From contig CAZMSH010000024.1 of NCBI GenBank assembly GCA_964568875.1, positions 1 through 61,538 of the forward strand: DNA of 61,538 bases. The letters run 5' to 3'. Positions 1-8,244 of the stretch are shown here, in pieces. The stretch comes from SLNP01 sp964568875. GTDB lineage: Bacteria; Bacteroidota; Bacteroidia; Bacteroidales; VadinHA17. The notes under the pieces were generated by a model that ran no database searches, was not told where the DNA came from, and was given only the letters and a program-made list of their open reading frames with translations. The stretch's first letter is position 1; each line of letters starts with the position of its first letter. Made by a program: the position numbers and the translations under genes.

Positions 1-71
1 CTGGTTGAAAATTTGGAATGACAACTATTAAGTTAGTATAACTCGGTCCAGCAGAGATAATGATATGCACT

Positions 72-110
72 AAAAAAAAGAGAGGCCGCCCTTTTGAGAC
101 AGCCTCTTTT
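72..110 (-). terminator. Rho-independent terminator of pgi
   Basis: The arms at 81-86 and 102-107 are perfectly complementary (AGAGGC/GCCTCT) and extend by about three weaker pairs. The loop is about 15 bases. On the minus strand the stem is followed by eight T residues (79 down to 72). It begins directly after the pgi stop codon at 112-114. The A/T-rich flanks on both sides could let it also stop transcripts from the left. Confidence 0.85.
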
Positions 111-111
111 T

Positions 112-1413
112 TTATTGTTTTCCCAGAAGCCTGTACATCTTTTGTTTGTAAGCTTCCACCCCGGGCTGGTCGAATGGATTTACTCCGAGAATATATCCGC
201 TTATACCACAGGCTATTTCGAAAAAGTAGAGCAATTGTCCGAGATAGTATTCATTCAGTCGCGGAAGCTCAATTGTGATGTTTGGAACACCGCCTTCAAT
301 ATGTGCTTCCCGCGTCCCCATCTCAGCAGATTTGTTTATGAATGACAGCGTCTTGCCTGCAAGAAAGTTCAACCCGTCTTCGTCATCTTTTGAATACGGT
401 ATTTCAACCTCTCTGCCATCTGAACTGATTGAGAGTACTGTTTCAAAAAGTATGCGTTCACCCTCCTGAATGTATTGACCCAGTGAATGAAGGTCAGTTG
501 TGTTGTCGACAGAGGCCGGGAAAATACCCTTTCCATCCTTTCCCTCACTTTCACCGTACAGCTGTTTCCACCATTCTGAGATGTGATGAAGCCTGGGAGA
601 ATAGTTTACAAGTATCTCTACGTGTTTACCCTCATTATACATCAGGTTTCTGGCTGCAGCATAAAGCAGAGCCGGATTGCTGCACGGATCATGGTTCGCA
701 ATGGTCATTCTCTCCATATCGGCAGAGCCCCTGACTAATTCTCTTATATCGAAACCTGCAACAGCAACCGGCAGAAGTCCTACGGGTGTTAATACCGAAT
801 ATCTGCCGCCGACGTTATCAGGTATTTCAAAAGTTTCGTAACCCTGTTTTTCAGCCATTCTTTTCAGAGCACCTCTCTTCCTGTCAGTAATCGCTACAAT
901 CCTTGAGGAGGCTTCGCTGGCTCCTTCCTTTGACTCGAGGTGCGATTTCAGGAGTCTGAAAGCGACCGCGGGCTCTGTCGTTGTCCCAGATTTGGAAATC
1001 ACGATGATGGTGTAATTCCGGTTATCAAGAAGTCTTAACAGATCTCCCATGTACTTACTGCAAAGATTGTGGCCAGCATAAATAACATGGTGAGCCCTGT
1101 CATCCCCTGAATATGCGAAAGTATCGGTAAGAGCCTCAATAACAGCTTTACTCCCCAGATAAGAACCTCCAATTCCGATTACCACCGTTGTGTCAGATAT
1201 CTCTCTTAGCCTTGAGGCACAGGCTTCGATTTTTTCCAGCTCCTCAGCAATATCTGAAGGAAGTGTAAGCCACCCGAGAAAATCGTTGCCTTCACCTTCT
1301 CCGTTCCTCAGTTTGTCGAGCTGCAGTGCTGACTTTGAAGCAGCAGCAAACACTTCTTCCATAGGAAGGAAGTGTGCCAGGCCGTCAATAGTTATTGTTA
1401 ATCCCTTATCCAT
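112..1413 (-). CDS. pgi: Glucose-6-phosphate isomerase
   Basis: This cytoplasmic enzyme interconverts glucose 6-phosphate and fructose 6-phosphate in glycolysis and gluconeogenesis. The 433-residue protein is of the short bacterial type (about 430-450 residues). Visible family motifs are IGGSYLGSKA, the sugar-phosphate loop SKSGTTTEPA, signature 1 (GGRYSVLTPVG) and the C-terminal signature with GVNPFDQPGVEAYK. The ATG at 1413 lies two bases after the gpsA stop codon, so the two genes are almost certainly co-transcribed. A terminator follows immediately. The product feeds the same hexose-phosphate pool as the fbp and gpmI products encoded elsewhere in the window. Confidence 0.97.
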   Translation of the reverse strand: MDKGLTITIDGLAHFLPMEEVFAAASKSALQLDKLRNGEGEGNDFLGWLTLPSDIAEELEKIEACASRLREISDTTVVIGIGGSYLGSKAVIEALTDTFAYSGDDRAHHVIYAGHNLCSKYMGDLLRLLDNRNYTIIVISKSGTTTEPAVAFRLLKSHLESKEGASEASSRIVAITDRKRGALKRMAEKQGYETFEIPDNVGGRYSVLTPVGLLPVAVAGFDIRELVRGSADMERMTIANHDPCSNPALLYAAARNLMYNEGKHVEILVNYSPRLHHISEWWKQLYGESEGKDGKGIFPASVDNTTDLHSLGQYIQEGERILFETVLSISSDGREVEIPYSKDDEDGLNFLAGKTLSFINKSAEMGTREAHIEGGVPNITIELPRLNEYYLGQLLYFFEIACGISGYILGVNPFDQPGVEAYKQKMYRLLGKQ

Positions 1414-1415
1414 CG

Positions 1416-2417
1416 TCAGATGAGTATTTTAGTGAGCTTACTTATTTCATGGGCCGGATTAGCGCCTTTATGCAATACCATATAAATTGCTGAAGCAATC
1501 GGGATATCTATCTCACGGGTTACAGCTATCTCATTGATGCATCTTGAAGAAGAGAATCCTTCTGCAACCTGCTTCATCTCAATAAGTGCATTCTTAACCG
1601 AGTATCCTTTGCCAATCATCGTTCCCAGAACCCTGTTCCTGCTGAATTGTGAATAACCGGTTACCAGAAGATCACCCAGATATGCAGATACGTTTATCTC
1701 GCGTTGGCCCGGATATATTGCATCAAGAAATCTCTGCATCTCATTAGCTGAATTGGCCAGAAGAACTGCAAGAAAATTATCCCCGTATCCCAGTCCTGAC
1801 GCTATTCCTGCTCCGATGGCATATATGTTCTTCATCACCGCGGCGTATTCGGTTCCGAAAATATCATCACTTATTATGGTACGTACAAAATGGTTGCGAA
1901 TAAGTGATGCGACCTTCCTTGCACTGGACTTATCCAGTGATGCCAGGGTAATGTAGGTAAGTTTTTCCATTGCTACTTCCTCTGCATGGCTTGGCCCTGT
2001 AAGCACTACGATGTTCTTGTAGGGCACCATATAGTAGTCATGCAGGTACTCACCAACTACAGTATTATTGCCTGGCACTATCCCTTTGATGGCCGTACAA
2101 ACCAGGTGGTTCTCCATGGGGTATGCAAGAGAGTCCAGCGACTGTTTGAGGTACTCCGACGGAGTAACGAGAATAATAACCGGGGAGGATGCTATTGCCC
2201 TGTTTATGTTATCGGTGAGAATCAGTTTTTGCGGTTTGAAGCTGACATAGCTCAGGAAGTCAGGATTATGATTGTGTTTCCTGATATGTTTTAGCCTGTC
2301 GCGGTCATTAATGAACCAGCAGATGCTTTTACAGTTTGTTGACAACATGCTGACGATGGCAGTTGCCCAGCTGCCTGAACCAATAACCGTAACTTCACTC
2401 TTGAACAGATGATTCAT
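1416..2417 (-). CDS. gpsA: NAD(P)-dependent glycerol-3-phosphate dehydrogenase
   Basis: The enzyme reduces dihydroxyacetone phosphate to sn-glycerol 3-phosphate for phospholipid synthesis. The 333-residue protein has the N-terminal dinucleotide-binding loop GSGSWA at residues 13-18, the GPSHAEEV motif and the substrate-binding segment VMKNIYAIGAGIASGLGYG with the catalytic lysine. Length is normal for the family. It is followed two bases later by pgi. In many Bacteroidota lysS, gpsA and pgi are adjacent; here lysS lies about 7 kb upstream on the same strand with other genes between. A -7 promoter box sits 18 bases before the ATG. Confidence 0.96.
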   Translation of the reverse strand: MNHLFKSEVTVIGSGSWATAIVSMLSTNCKSICWFINDRDRLKHIRKHNHNPDFLSYVSFKPQKLILTDNINRAIASSPVIILVTPSEYLKQSLDSLAYPMENHLVCTAIKGIVPGNNTVVGEYLHDYYMVPYKNIVVLTGPSHAEEVAMEKLTYITLASLDKSSARKVASLIRNHFVRTIISDDIFGTEYAAVMKNIYAIGAGIASGLGYGDNFLAVLLANSANEMQRFLDAIYPGQREINVSAYLGDLLVTGYSQFSRNRVLGTMIGKGYSVKNALIEMKQVAEGFSSSRCINEIAVTREIDIPIASAIYMVLHKGANPAHEISKLTKILI

Positions 2418-2434
2418 TTAAAGACGCTTTGTGA

Positions 2435-2442
2435 CAAAAGTA
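2435..2442 (-). promoter_or_regulatory. Putative gpsA-pgi promoter, -7 box
   Basis: On the minus strand the bases read TACTTTTG, a full match to the Bacteroidetes -7 consensus TAnnTTTG. Initiation about 6-7 bases further gives a leader of roughly 12 bases before the gpsA ATG. No clear TTTG -33 box is found at 19-20 bases; that position falls in the hairpin of the upstream gene's terminator. Confidence 0.55.
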
Positions 2443-2443
2443 G

Positions 2444-2476
2444 AAAAAAAAGAGCTGCCGGATAAGACCGGCAGCC
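2444..2476 (-). terminator. Rho-independent terminator of the DUF2807 gene
   Basis: There is a perfect 8-base-pair stem (2454-2461 with 2468-2475, GCTGCCGG/CCGGCAGC) with a 6-base loop. On the minus strand it is followed by CTC and a run of eight T residues (2451 down to 2444). It lies about 30 bases after the stop codon of the gene at 2507-3223 and directly abuts the gpsA -7 box. Confidence 0.9.
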
Positions 2477-2506
2477 ATTAATAAGAGTTGAATATATATA
2501 TAGTGC

Positions 2507-3223
2507 TCAGAAGCCTCTTATACTGCCGGCACTTGAAGAATGTGCGTCAACGTTTTTCGGTTTGCCCCTGTAGTGGATGTCACCTGCGCTCGAAGCCCTG
2601 GCCTTAAGCGTTTCCGTTACTGTAATAGTTGCATCTCCTGCGCTTGATGCAGTTATGTCTGCTTCTCTTACTGTAAAATCGAATGCATTGAGATCGCCGG
2701 CGCTGCTCAGATCTGCAGTCAGCTTGTCGGCACTGCCCTTAAGGGTTATATCACCCGAGCTGTTTGTGGTTGCCCTGACCTCATTGGCCCTGACCTCCAG
2801 GTTAATATCGCCTGCACTGCTTGTCGCAAGAGTCAGCATGTCGGCAGTGAAGGGGGTCTGACCCTTAATATCTCCTGCACTTGAGGTCTTGAGAGATTTT
2901 ACCTCCTTTATTGTTACGTACACTTTTCGAGACTTGGCATTGCGGATATTGAATTCAGAATAGATGTTCAGAACACCTCCGCGGATTTCAGTAACAATAT
3001 ATTCATGAAGGTTCTCATCAGCCTCAACCCTTATGCTCTCTTTGTCTCCCTGGGAAAGGTAAACTGTAATACCTGTGCTTACATTGACAGAATTAAAACT
3101 GCCTGCCTGACGGTCTTCGGTTGTTACTTCTCCCCTTGCATATACCGTTTTTCTTAGCTGTGCCTCGGCAGAAACTGTGACTGCCAGAATGGCCATTAAC
3201 ATTATCAGTCTTGTGGCTTTCAT
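2507..3223 (-). CDS. Secreted DUF2807 (head GIN domain) protein
   Basis: This is a 238-residue exported protein of the DUF2807 'head GIN domain' family, common in Bacteroidota and of unknown function. A signal peptide covers about residues 1-21 and ends SAEA. The rest is a beta-strand repeat region in which SSAGD, or a close variant (NSSGD, SSAGS), recurs seven times at roughly 17-22 residue intervals. This fits a parallel beta-helix or stacked beta fold. The upstream small secreted-protein gene (3283-3741) is on the same strand 59 bases away, so they may be co-transcribed. Transcription ends at the strong terminator at 2444-2476. Confidence 0.85.
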   Translation of the reverse strand: MKATRLIMLMAILAVTVSAEAQLRKTVYARGEVTTEDRQAGSFNSVNVSTGITVYLSQGDKESIRVEADENLHEYIVTEIRGGVLNIYSEFNIRNAKSRKVYVTIKEVKSLKTSSAGDIKGQTPFTADMLTLATSSAGDINLEVRANEVRATTNSSGDITLKGSADKLTADLSSAGDLNAFDFTVREADITASSAGDATITVTETLKARASSAGDIHYRGKPKNVDAHSSSAGSIRGF

Positions 3224-3282
3224 TACTTTAACGTTTTGGTTAATTATATATAAGGTTGGTAATTTAATAGTCTGTCAATTGA

Positions 3283-3741
3283 TTAGCCTTTTATCAGGTA
3301 GAAGTTGTTGTCTGCCTGGTTGCGAAGCATGTAGTATGGATCTTTCATCTTCATTGTCCAGTCATCTCCCTGTATCTCGTTACTGTTGAGATGTCTTGGT
3401 ATGGTCAGCATTAAATAAGTCCAGTCCTTACTAAGAAATACGTAACCATTTCCATTCAGTTTTCCCCAATCTCCCTTTAAGCGCTTTGCCGGGTATAGGT
3501 AACCATTCTCTCCGAATGGAATTATTTTTGCCGGATCAATTTTCATGCTACCCGGTTCAAGTCTGATTCTAAGGGTCGGATTAATGAGAAACTTTGAGTT
3601 GTACATTTCCGAAAAGTACATTTCCGATGTAGAGTTCTCCTCATTCAGTATAAGATCAACAGCCTCGCTGGCAACGTTCTGAGCTCTCAGAGTAGTGACA
3701 GTAAGGATAATCAAAGCAGTTAATAAAACATTCTTTTTCAT
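3283..3741 (-). CDS. Small secreted protein of unknown function
   Basis: The 152-residue protein has a clear signal peptide: MKK, a hydrophobic stretch to about residue 17, then TLRAQ, giving likely cleavage near residue 20. The mature part has no motif I recognise. It contains a hydrophilic segment and a C-terminal half rich in aromatic residues (Trp, Tyr), suggesting a small periplasmic or surface domain of beta type. No lipobox cysteine is present. It lies upstream of the DUF2807 gene on the same strand. The start codon is the only ATG preceding the signal peptide. Confidence 0.65.
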   Translation of the reverse strand: MKKNVLLTALIILTVTTLRAQNVASEAVDLILNEENSTSEMYFSEMYNSKFLINPTLRIRLEPGSMKIDPAKIIPFGENGYLYPAKRLKGDWGKLNGNGYVFLSKDWTYLMLTIPRHLNSNEIQGDDWTMKMKDPYYMLRNQADNNFYLIKG

Positions 3742-3795
3742 GGCTTAAATATTTTTTTTCTTTGGTTAGCTCTTTTCTAACTGAAAGACGTGAAC

Positions 3796-3820
3796 CATTA
3801 CCTAACGTTGCATGGTAATG
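3796..3820. repeat. Inverted repeat in the 161-base gap between two minus-strand genes
   Basis: Seven-base perfect arms CATTACC (3796-3802) and GGTAATG (3814-3820) flank an 11-base spacer. On neither strand is it followed by a T-run, so it does not look like an intrinsic terminator. It lies between the 3' end of a glycosyltransferase gene (3903) and the start of a secreted-protein gene (3741), about 55 bases upstream of the latter, where an operator could sit. The rest of 3742-3902 holds nothing I recognise. Confidence 0.35.
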
Positions 3821-3902
3821 ATCATTCTTTTTGAATTTTTTGTATACCGGGTGTTACAGCTGTCAGCAACAGGCTGATAAAAGGAATGCTATTGAATCGT
3901 TC

Positions 3903-5021
3903 TCAGGTGATAAGATCAAGCAGTTTATTAATATCTTTCATTGATGAAGACGGTTTCGTAAGTCCCTTCTTTCGTTCATTCATCTGCTCAATGCCAAAGG
4001 GTAATGATCTGAGACTGTTAATCAGGTTGATCATTTCAGAATCACTGTCGGCGATTGAACACAATCCCTCATAACCACTTCCCGTAACCATCCACCTGTT
4101 GACAATTATATATCTTCCCCTGAAGAGTGCGTTAATAAGTTTAAGCTTGGCCCCTGTGGGTTGAAAAGCAGGTAATATATTAATATGCGCCTCTCTGATG
4201 AGGTTATCGAGTTCTTTTGGTGTGGGATTTTGGAGAAGCTCAATGTTCTTGCTCTTTCTGACCAGTCTTTTCAACCTTCCCGGTGGTTGGCTGCCTGCAA
4301 TTACCAGGGGATAGTCAGTATGTGAAAATACTCTTCCTGCAAGATAGGCTGCTGCCCGGTAGTTTTCTGCAACCGAGAGCTTGCCGTGATAGAGGGCATA
4401 TGATCCTTTTCCTGTCACTGCCGATACACTCTCATTACCATGAAAGGGGCCTATCATTACAGTACGGGGAAATCTCTCAGCCAGCTCTCTGCGGTCATTT
4501 TCAGAGATAGCAATTATTGCAGAGGCATTACTGAGTATCTTTTCAAACCTTTTAAGTCTTACAGATTCCACTTCAAACCATGCCTTGCGTATGAGATTAG
4601 GATCATTACAGGCCAGATAGTGGTAATAACGGTGTTCAATATTATGCATCCTGACAATCCTGACCCGGTCTTGCAGCAGTTTGTGCCCAAGAAGGCTGCA
4701 TGCATGAAGCCCTTCGAACAGCACCGGCGCACTGTCTTCCATCAGATTTTTAAGCAGCTCAGGATGCTGCCGTGTAATTACAATATAGGGAGTTACGGAG
4801 AAGGGATTAACCCATCTTTTTCGCTTGTACCAGTAAATCTTTTCACAGTAGCTGTTAAGCTCTTCTGCAGGCCGGCGACCATAAACAAAGGCATGAAGAA
4901 CGATTCTGACACCATTCTCTGAAAGGATTCTTATACGGTGAAAAACATCAATGGCTCCTCCGTAATCCGGAGGCCACGGATTGTCAAAAGAGATAATATG
5001 CAGTCTTTTATCAGAGTTCAT
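3903..5021 (-). CDS. GT4-like glycosyltransferase
   Basis: This is a 372-residue cytoplasmic glycosyltransferase of the GT-B fold. The N-terminal segment with PPDYGGAID is typical of GT4/GT1 enzymes, where the GG loop binds the acceptor side. The C-terminal half has the donor-site pattern PTPKELDNLIREAHINILP. The acceptor is unknown; a role in cell-envelope polysaccharide or lipid glycosylation is inferred from the family. The frame continues upstream to a TTG at 5033, but the ATG at 5021 is preferred. It overlaps the preceding glycosyltransferase gene by 11 bases, so translation is probably coupled. Confidence 0.85.
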   Translation of the reverse strand: MNSDKRLHIISFDNPWPPDYGGAIDVFHRIRILSENGVRIVLHAFVYGRRPAEELNSYCEKIYWYKRKRWVNPFSVTPYIVITRQHPELLKNLMEDSAPVLFEGLHACSLLGHKLLQDRVRIVRMHNIEHRYYHYLACNDPNLIRKAWFEVESVRLKRFEKILSNASAIIAISENDRRELAERFPRTVMIGPFHGNESVSAVTGKGSYALYHGKLSVAENYRAAAYLAGRVFSHTDYPLVIAGSQPPGRLKRLVRKSKNIELLQNPTPKELDNLIREAHINILPAFQPTGAKLKLINALFRGRYIIVNRWMVTGSGYEGLCSIADSDSEMINLINSLRSLPFGIEQMNERKKGLTKPSSSMKDINKLLDLIT

Positions 5022-6120
5022 TGAACAGTGCAATCAGTCTCTTCTCTTCATTCTGCCAGTTAAGGGCTGCAGCTGCCTCAGTACAATTTCTCTTCAGCCT
5101 GTTATAATACTCATGATCGTTTGTCAGTAGTTCTATTGCCGCCTTTAAAGCCTTAACCTCATATTTACATGTCAACGCCACTTCCCAGCGGGTATTTATC
5201 TTAATATATTCAGGAAAGGCTGCACATATTTGCGGAATGCCTGCGTGAATGTAATTGAAGAATTTATTGCTTAGTGATAGCTGGTAACTCTTGCTTTCAT
5301 CATCAAGAATATTCAGTCCTATATAGGCTTTCCGTGTCAGTTCTTCAAGCCTCTCTCGGTCAAGCATTCCCGTAAATGCAACTTGTTGCCCCATACCTTT
5401 TTCATTAACAATATGTTCCAGTTTTCCTCTAAGGGGTCCATCGCCGGCGATTAAGAGATTAGCATCCGTTCCTTCAATTGCCGCGATAGCCTCTTCAAGT
5501 CCTCTGCCCGGATTAAGGTGCCCCTGATAGATTATTGCGGAGGTCTCTTGCCTCGTGATGACTTTATCTATTGATATCACTTCCGGGACGTTCATGATCA
5601 CATGGAAATGTCTGCCGTATTTTGAGTTCAGTTCCGAGGCCAGAGATTCTGAAACGGTGTAACAAATATCTGCTATGGGAACACAAAGCCATCCGATCCT
5701 ATCCCATATCCACTTAATGATTTTCCTGTTTTTAAGCTCGGGTACTTCGGTGAAGTACTCGTGGGAATCGAAAACCAGTCTTTTTCTTCTCAGCCGGGCT
5801 ACTATGCTGTTTGGCAGGATAGTATCCAGATCAACGGCTGCGAGAATGTCACACCGTGAGAATAAGAGTATGAAGAGGAGTTTTATATTATACATTGCAT
5901 AGAAAAGAGGCCCCTTTCTGAAGAGACATGTCAGCCGTTTATGCCTGAAACCTTTGGGATTGTGATAAGCTGTGTCGCAGAGCTTTCTTCCTATCAGCAG
6001 TACATCGAAATCATTTTCAGCCAGGGAACGGCATACCCGTATCATTCTCTGGTCATATGCAGGGTCGGCAGTTATGGTACAGATAACGCGCTTCTTTCTT
6101 ATTTTATCCGAGGAACCCAA
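5011..6120 (-). CDS. Glycosyltransferase family 4 protein
   Basis: This 369-residue GT-B glycosyltransferase begins with the segment RVICTITADPAYDQRMIRV, which resembles GT4 enzymes of surface-polysaccharide pathways. A DSHEYFTEVPEL segment lies near residue 117. The donor-binding domain shows YQGHLNPGRGLEEAI and LLIAGDGPL, both characteristic of GT4 glycosyl transfer domains. It overlaps the antiporter gene upstream by 17 bases and the next glycosyltransferase gene downstream by 11 bases. The two transferases therefore probably act in the same glycan pathway, but no polymerase, flippase or other sugar gene is nearby to identify the product. Confidence 0.88.
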   Translation of the reverse strand: MGSSDKIRKKRVICTITADPAYDQRMIRVCRSLAENDFDVLLIGRKLCDTAYHNPKGFRHKRLTCLFRKGPLFYAMYNIKLLFILLFSRCDILAAVDLDTILPNSIVARLRRKRLVFDSHEYFTEVPELKNRKIIKWIWDRIGWLCVPIADICYTVSESLASELNSKYGRHFHVIMNVPEVISIDKVITRQETSAIIYQGHLNPGRGLEEAIAAIEGTDANLLIAGDGPLRGKLEHIVNEKGMGQQVAFTGMLDRERLEELTRKAYIGLNILDDESKSYQLSLSNKFFNYIHAGIPQICAAFPEYIKINTRWEVALTCKYEVKALKAAIELLTNDHEYYNRLKRNCTEAAAALNWQNEEKRLIALFNEL

Positions 6121-7588
6121 GTAACAGGTATATAAGTGCTGTTATTGAGCCCGTTACCAAAGCATAAGGCAACTGGGTTTTAACATGGTCGATATGATCG
6201 CTTGCCGAGGCCATGGAAGAAATGATACTGGTGTCACTTACCGGAGAACAGTGATCTCCAAATACGCCACCTCCGAGAGCAGCGGCAATTGCCATGTGGA
6301 TATTTGTGTCGAATGCCTCGGCCATGGGAACGGCAATGGGTATCATTATCGCAAAAGTACCCCAGGAAGTGCCGGTTGAAAAGGCGATGAAGCAGCTGAT
6401 GATAAACACGACAAAAGGTACCAGCGACGGGGAAAGAAATCCCTTCGAAACCTCGGCTACGTAAATCCCTGTTCCCAGCTTGTTACACAGATTGCCGATT
6501 GCGAATGCAAAAAGCATTATGAGGGCCATCTGTGTCATACCTGAAATGCCTTTTATGGATAGGTCTGTTATCTCACGCAGAGACATTATCTTTTGCGACA
6601 GGTACAGGATAATGCCACCTGTAAGAGCTATAAGAACAGAATAGAGAACCGCGGTGGCTCCTGACGATTTACCTATTGCCTCAAAAACCTTCTGGAAGAA
6701 TGACATGCCGTCTTTGTCTGGAACTTCTGCCCACCCCGTGAATACCAGCATCAGCGGTATTGAAACAACCATAAGCCCCATAGGTATAAACATATTGAAT
6801 GCTTTTGGCGTAACGTTCTTCTTGGTTCCCAGCACGGTTATCTCGGCTGAAACCATTGGTCTTGCGCCATCGGCAAGCACCTTTCCTTCTGTGTCAGCCC
6901 TTACCATGGCTTTGCGCATAAGGCCGAAATCCTTACCTGTTGCTGCAATTGTGTATACCATAATCAATGTAAGAACAGGGTAGAAGTTATAGAGCATGGC
7001 GTTAAGCATGGTAGTGAACGGGTTGGTGAAACCCTGCAGCACCAGCAGACCCATTATAAAACCACCCCAGGCATTCAGTGGGATAAAAATACAGATAGGT
7101 GCAGATACCGAGTCAGCAATATATGCCAGTTTCTCCCTTGGCAACTTCAGTTTATCGAAGATAGGTCTGTATAGTGTTCCTACAGTAAGAGCTGCAAGGT
7201 TTGACTCCACAAAACATAATAACCCGGTGAGCCCTGCCATCACGCTGTATTTCGACCTTAGTTTTGACAGCTTTGAACTGTCGTCGGGTATTTCTCCCAG
7301 CCTGACACGGTTTATAAAACCTTCAACACCACCGGAGTGCTGGATAAATGCAATCAATACACCTATAAGTAGGGTAAACATAAGTGTCTTTGTGCTTGAA
7401 TCGTTTTTGAAGACATCGGCTATTATTGTAACAGTGCCTGTTATTCCGTCAATTATAGCTGCATGACTCAGAATAATGCTGCCCACAATAATTCCTGTAA
7501 GAAGTGATACAAGCACCTGCCTGGTTTTCATGGCAAGAATAATAGCAATAAGTGGTGGCAGAACTGACCAGAATCCGTAATTATCCAT
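6104..7588 (-). CDS. NhaC-family Na+/H+ antiporter
   Basis: This is a 494-residue inner-membrane protein with about eleven to thirteen hydrophobic helices. It matches the NhaC family, which exchanges Na+ (or carries an organic ion) for H+. Family-like segments are the helix with AFSTGTSWGTFAIMIPIA and the following GGGVFGDHCSPVSDTSI, where polar and acidic residues lie inside membrane segments. The frame is open upstream to 7663, but that start would overlap upp by 65 bases. The ATG at 7588 leaves a 10-base gap and gives the usual N-terminus just before the first helix. The transported ion cannot be fixed from sequence. Confidence 0.88.
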   Translation of the reverse strand: MDNYGFWSVLPPLIAIILAMKTRQVLVSLLTGIIVGSIILSHAAIIDGITGTVTIIADVFKNDSSTKTLMFTLLIGVLIAFIQHSGGVEGFINRVRLGEIPDDSSKLSKLRSKYSVMAGLTGLLCFVESNLAALTVGTLYRPIFDKLKLPREKLAYIADSVSAPICIFIPLNAWGGFIMGLLVLQGFTNPFTTMLNAMLYNFYPVLTLIMVYTIAATGKDFGLMRKAMVRADTEGKVLADGARPMVSAEITVLGTKKNVTPKAFNMFIPMGLMVVSIPLMLVFTGWAEVPDKDGMSFFQKVFEAIGKSSGATAVLYSVLIALTGGIILYLSQKIMSLREITDLSIKGISGMTQMALIMLFAFAIGNLCNKLGTGIYVAEVSKGFLSPSLVPFVVFIISCFIAFSTGTSWGTFAIMIPIAVPMAEAFDTNIHMAIAAALGGGVFGDHCSPVSDTSIISSMASASDHIDHVKTQLPYALVTGSITALIYLLLGFLG

Positions 7589-7598
7589 AAGTAAGAGG

Positions 7599-8219
7599 TT
7601 ATTTTGTCCCGAATATTCTGTCTCCGGCATCTCCAAGTCCCGGTAAAATGTAGCCATTTTCATTCAGCCCTTCATCGAGGGCAGCCAGGAAAATGTCGAC
7701 ATCGGGGTGATCCTTTTCAATACGTGACACTCCTTCAGGGGTTCCCACAATGCATATTAGTTTTATCTGTGAGGCCCCATGTTGCTTCAGGACCGTTATC
7801 GCAGTACTGGCACTGCCGCCGGTGGCAAGCATGGGGTCAAGCACCATTACCACTGCTTCTGTAAGACATGACGGTAGTTTGGCATAGTAGGTATTAGGCT
7901 CAAGGGTCTCGTGGTCGCGATAAAGCCCTATGTGTCCTATCTTGGCTGTCGGGATAAGTCCGGTAATGCCTTCTGTCATGCCCAGCCCTGCTCTCAGTAT
8001 AGGAACCAGCACCACATAACAGGCAAGTTCTCCGGTCTTCATAGGAGAGAGTGGTGTCTCAATATTGATTTCCTGGAGAGGCAGATCCCTGGTAATTTCA
8101 TACGCCATCAGGGCGGCTATCTCATCGAGGTTCTCCCTGAATTCCTTGGTGCCTGTCTCCTTACGGCGCAGCTTCGTCAGCTTGTGGGTTATCAGGGGGT
8201 GTTCCAGTACGGTGAGCAT
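7599..8219 (-). CDS. upp: Uracil phosphoribosyltransferase
   Basis: The enzyme makes UMP from uracil and PRPP in pyrimidine salvage. The 206-residue protein has normal length. Motifs visible are PILRAGLGMTEG, the PRPP-binding loop DPMLATGGSA and the C-terminal uracil-binding region with GLGDAGDRIFGTK. The antiporter gene follows after 10 bases. De novo pyrimidine synthesis is represented by pyrC near the right end of the window. No classical promoter pair is obvious in the 25 bases upstream; a TAACTTTA sequence at 8231-8238 (minus) is a near match to the -7 box. Confidence 0.96.
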   Translation of the reverse strand: MLTVLEHPLITHKLTKLRRKETGTKEFRENLDEIAALMAYEITRDLPLQEINIETPLSPMKTGELACYVVLVPILRAGLGMTEGITGLIPTAKIGHIGLYRDHETLEPNTYYAKLPSCLTEAVVMVLDPMLATGGSASTAITVLKQHGASQIKLICIVGTPEGVSRIEKDHPDVDIFLAALDEGLNENGYILPGLGDAGDRIFGTK

Positions 8220-8244
8220 TCTGATAAGTATAAAGTTAGATAGT

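Noticed and set aside
1..59. Possible end of a coding region at the left edge
   Set aside because: All frames on the plus strand stop within a few dozen bases and the partial peptide is too short to identify. No promoter or other element is seen there.
7589..7663. Longer start for the NhaC-type antiporter
   Set aside because: It would overlap upp by 65 bases and add a polar N-terminus not expected in the family. The ATG at 7588 fits better.
8231..8238. TAACTTTA before upp as a promoter
   Set aside because: One mismatch in the -7 box and no -33 box at 19-20 bases. The DUF6340 gene is only 25 bases upstream, so read-through is the simpler explanation.
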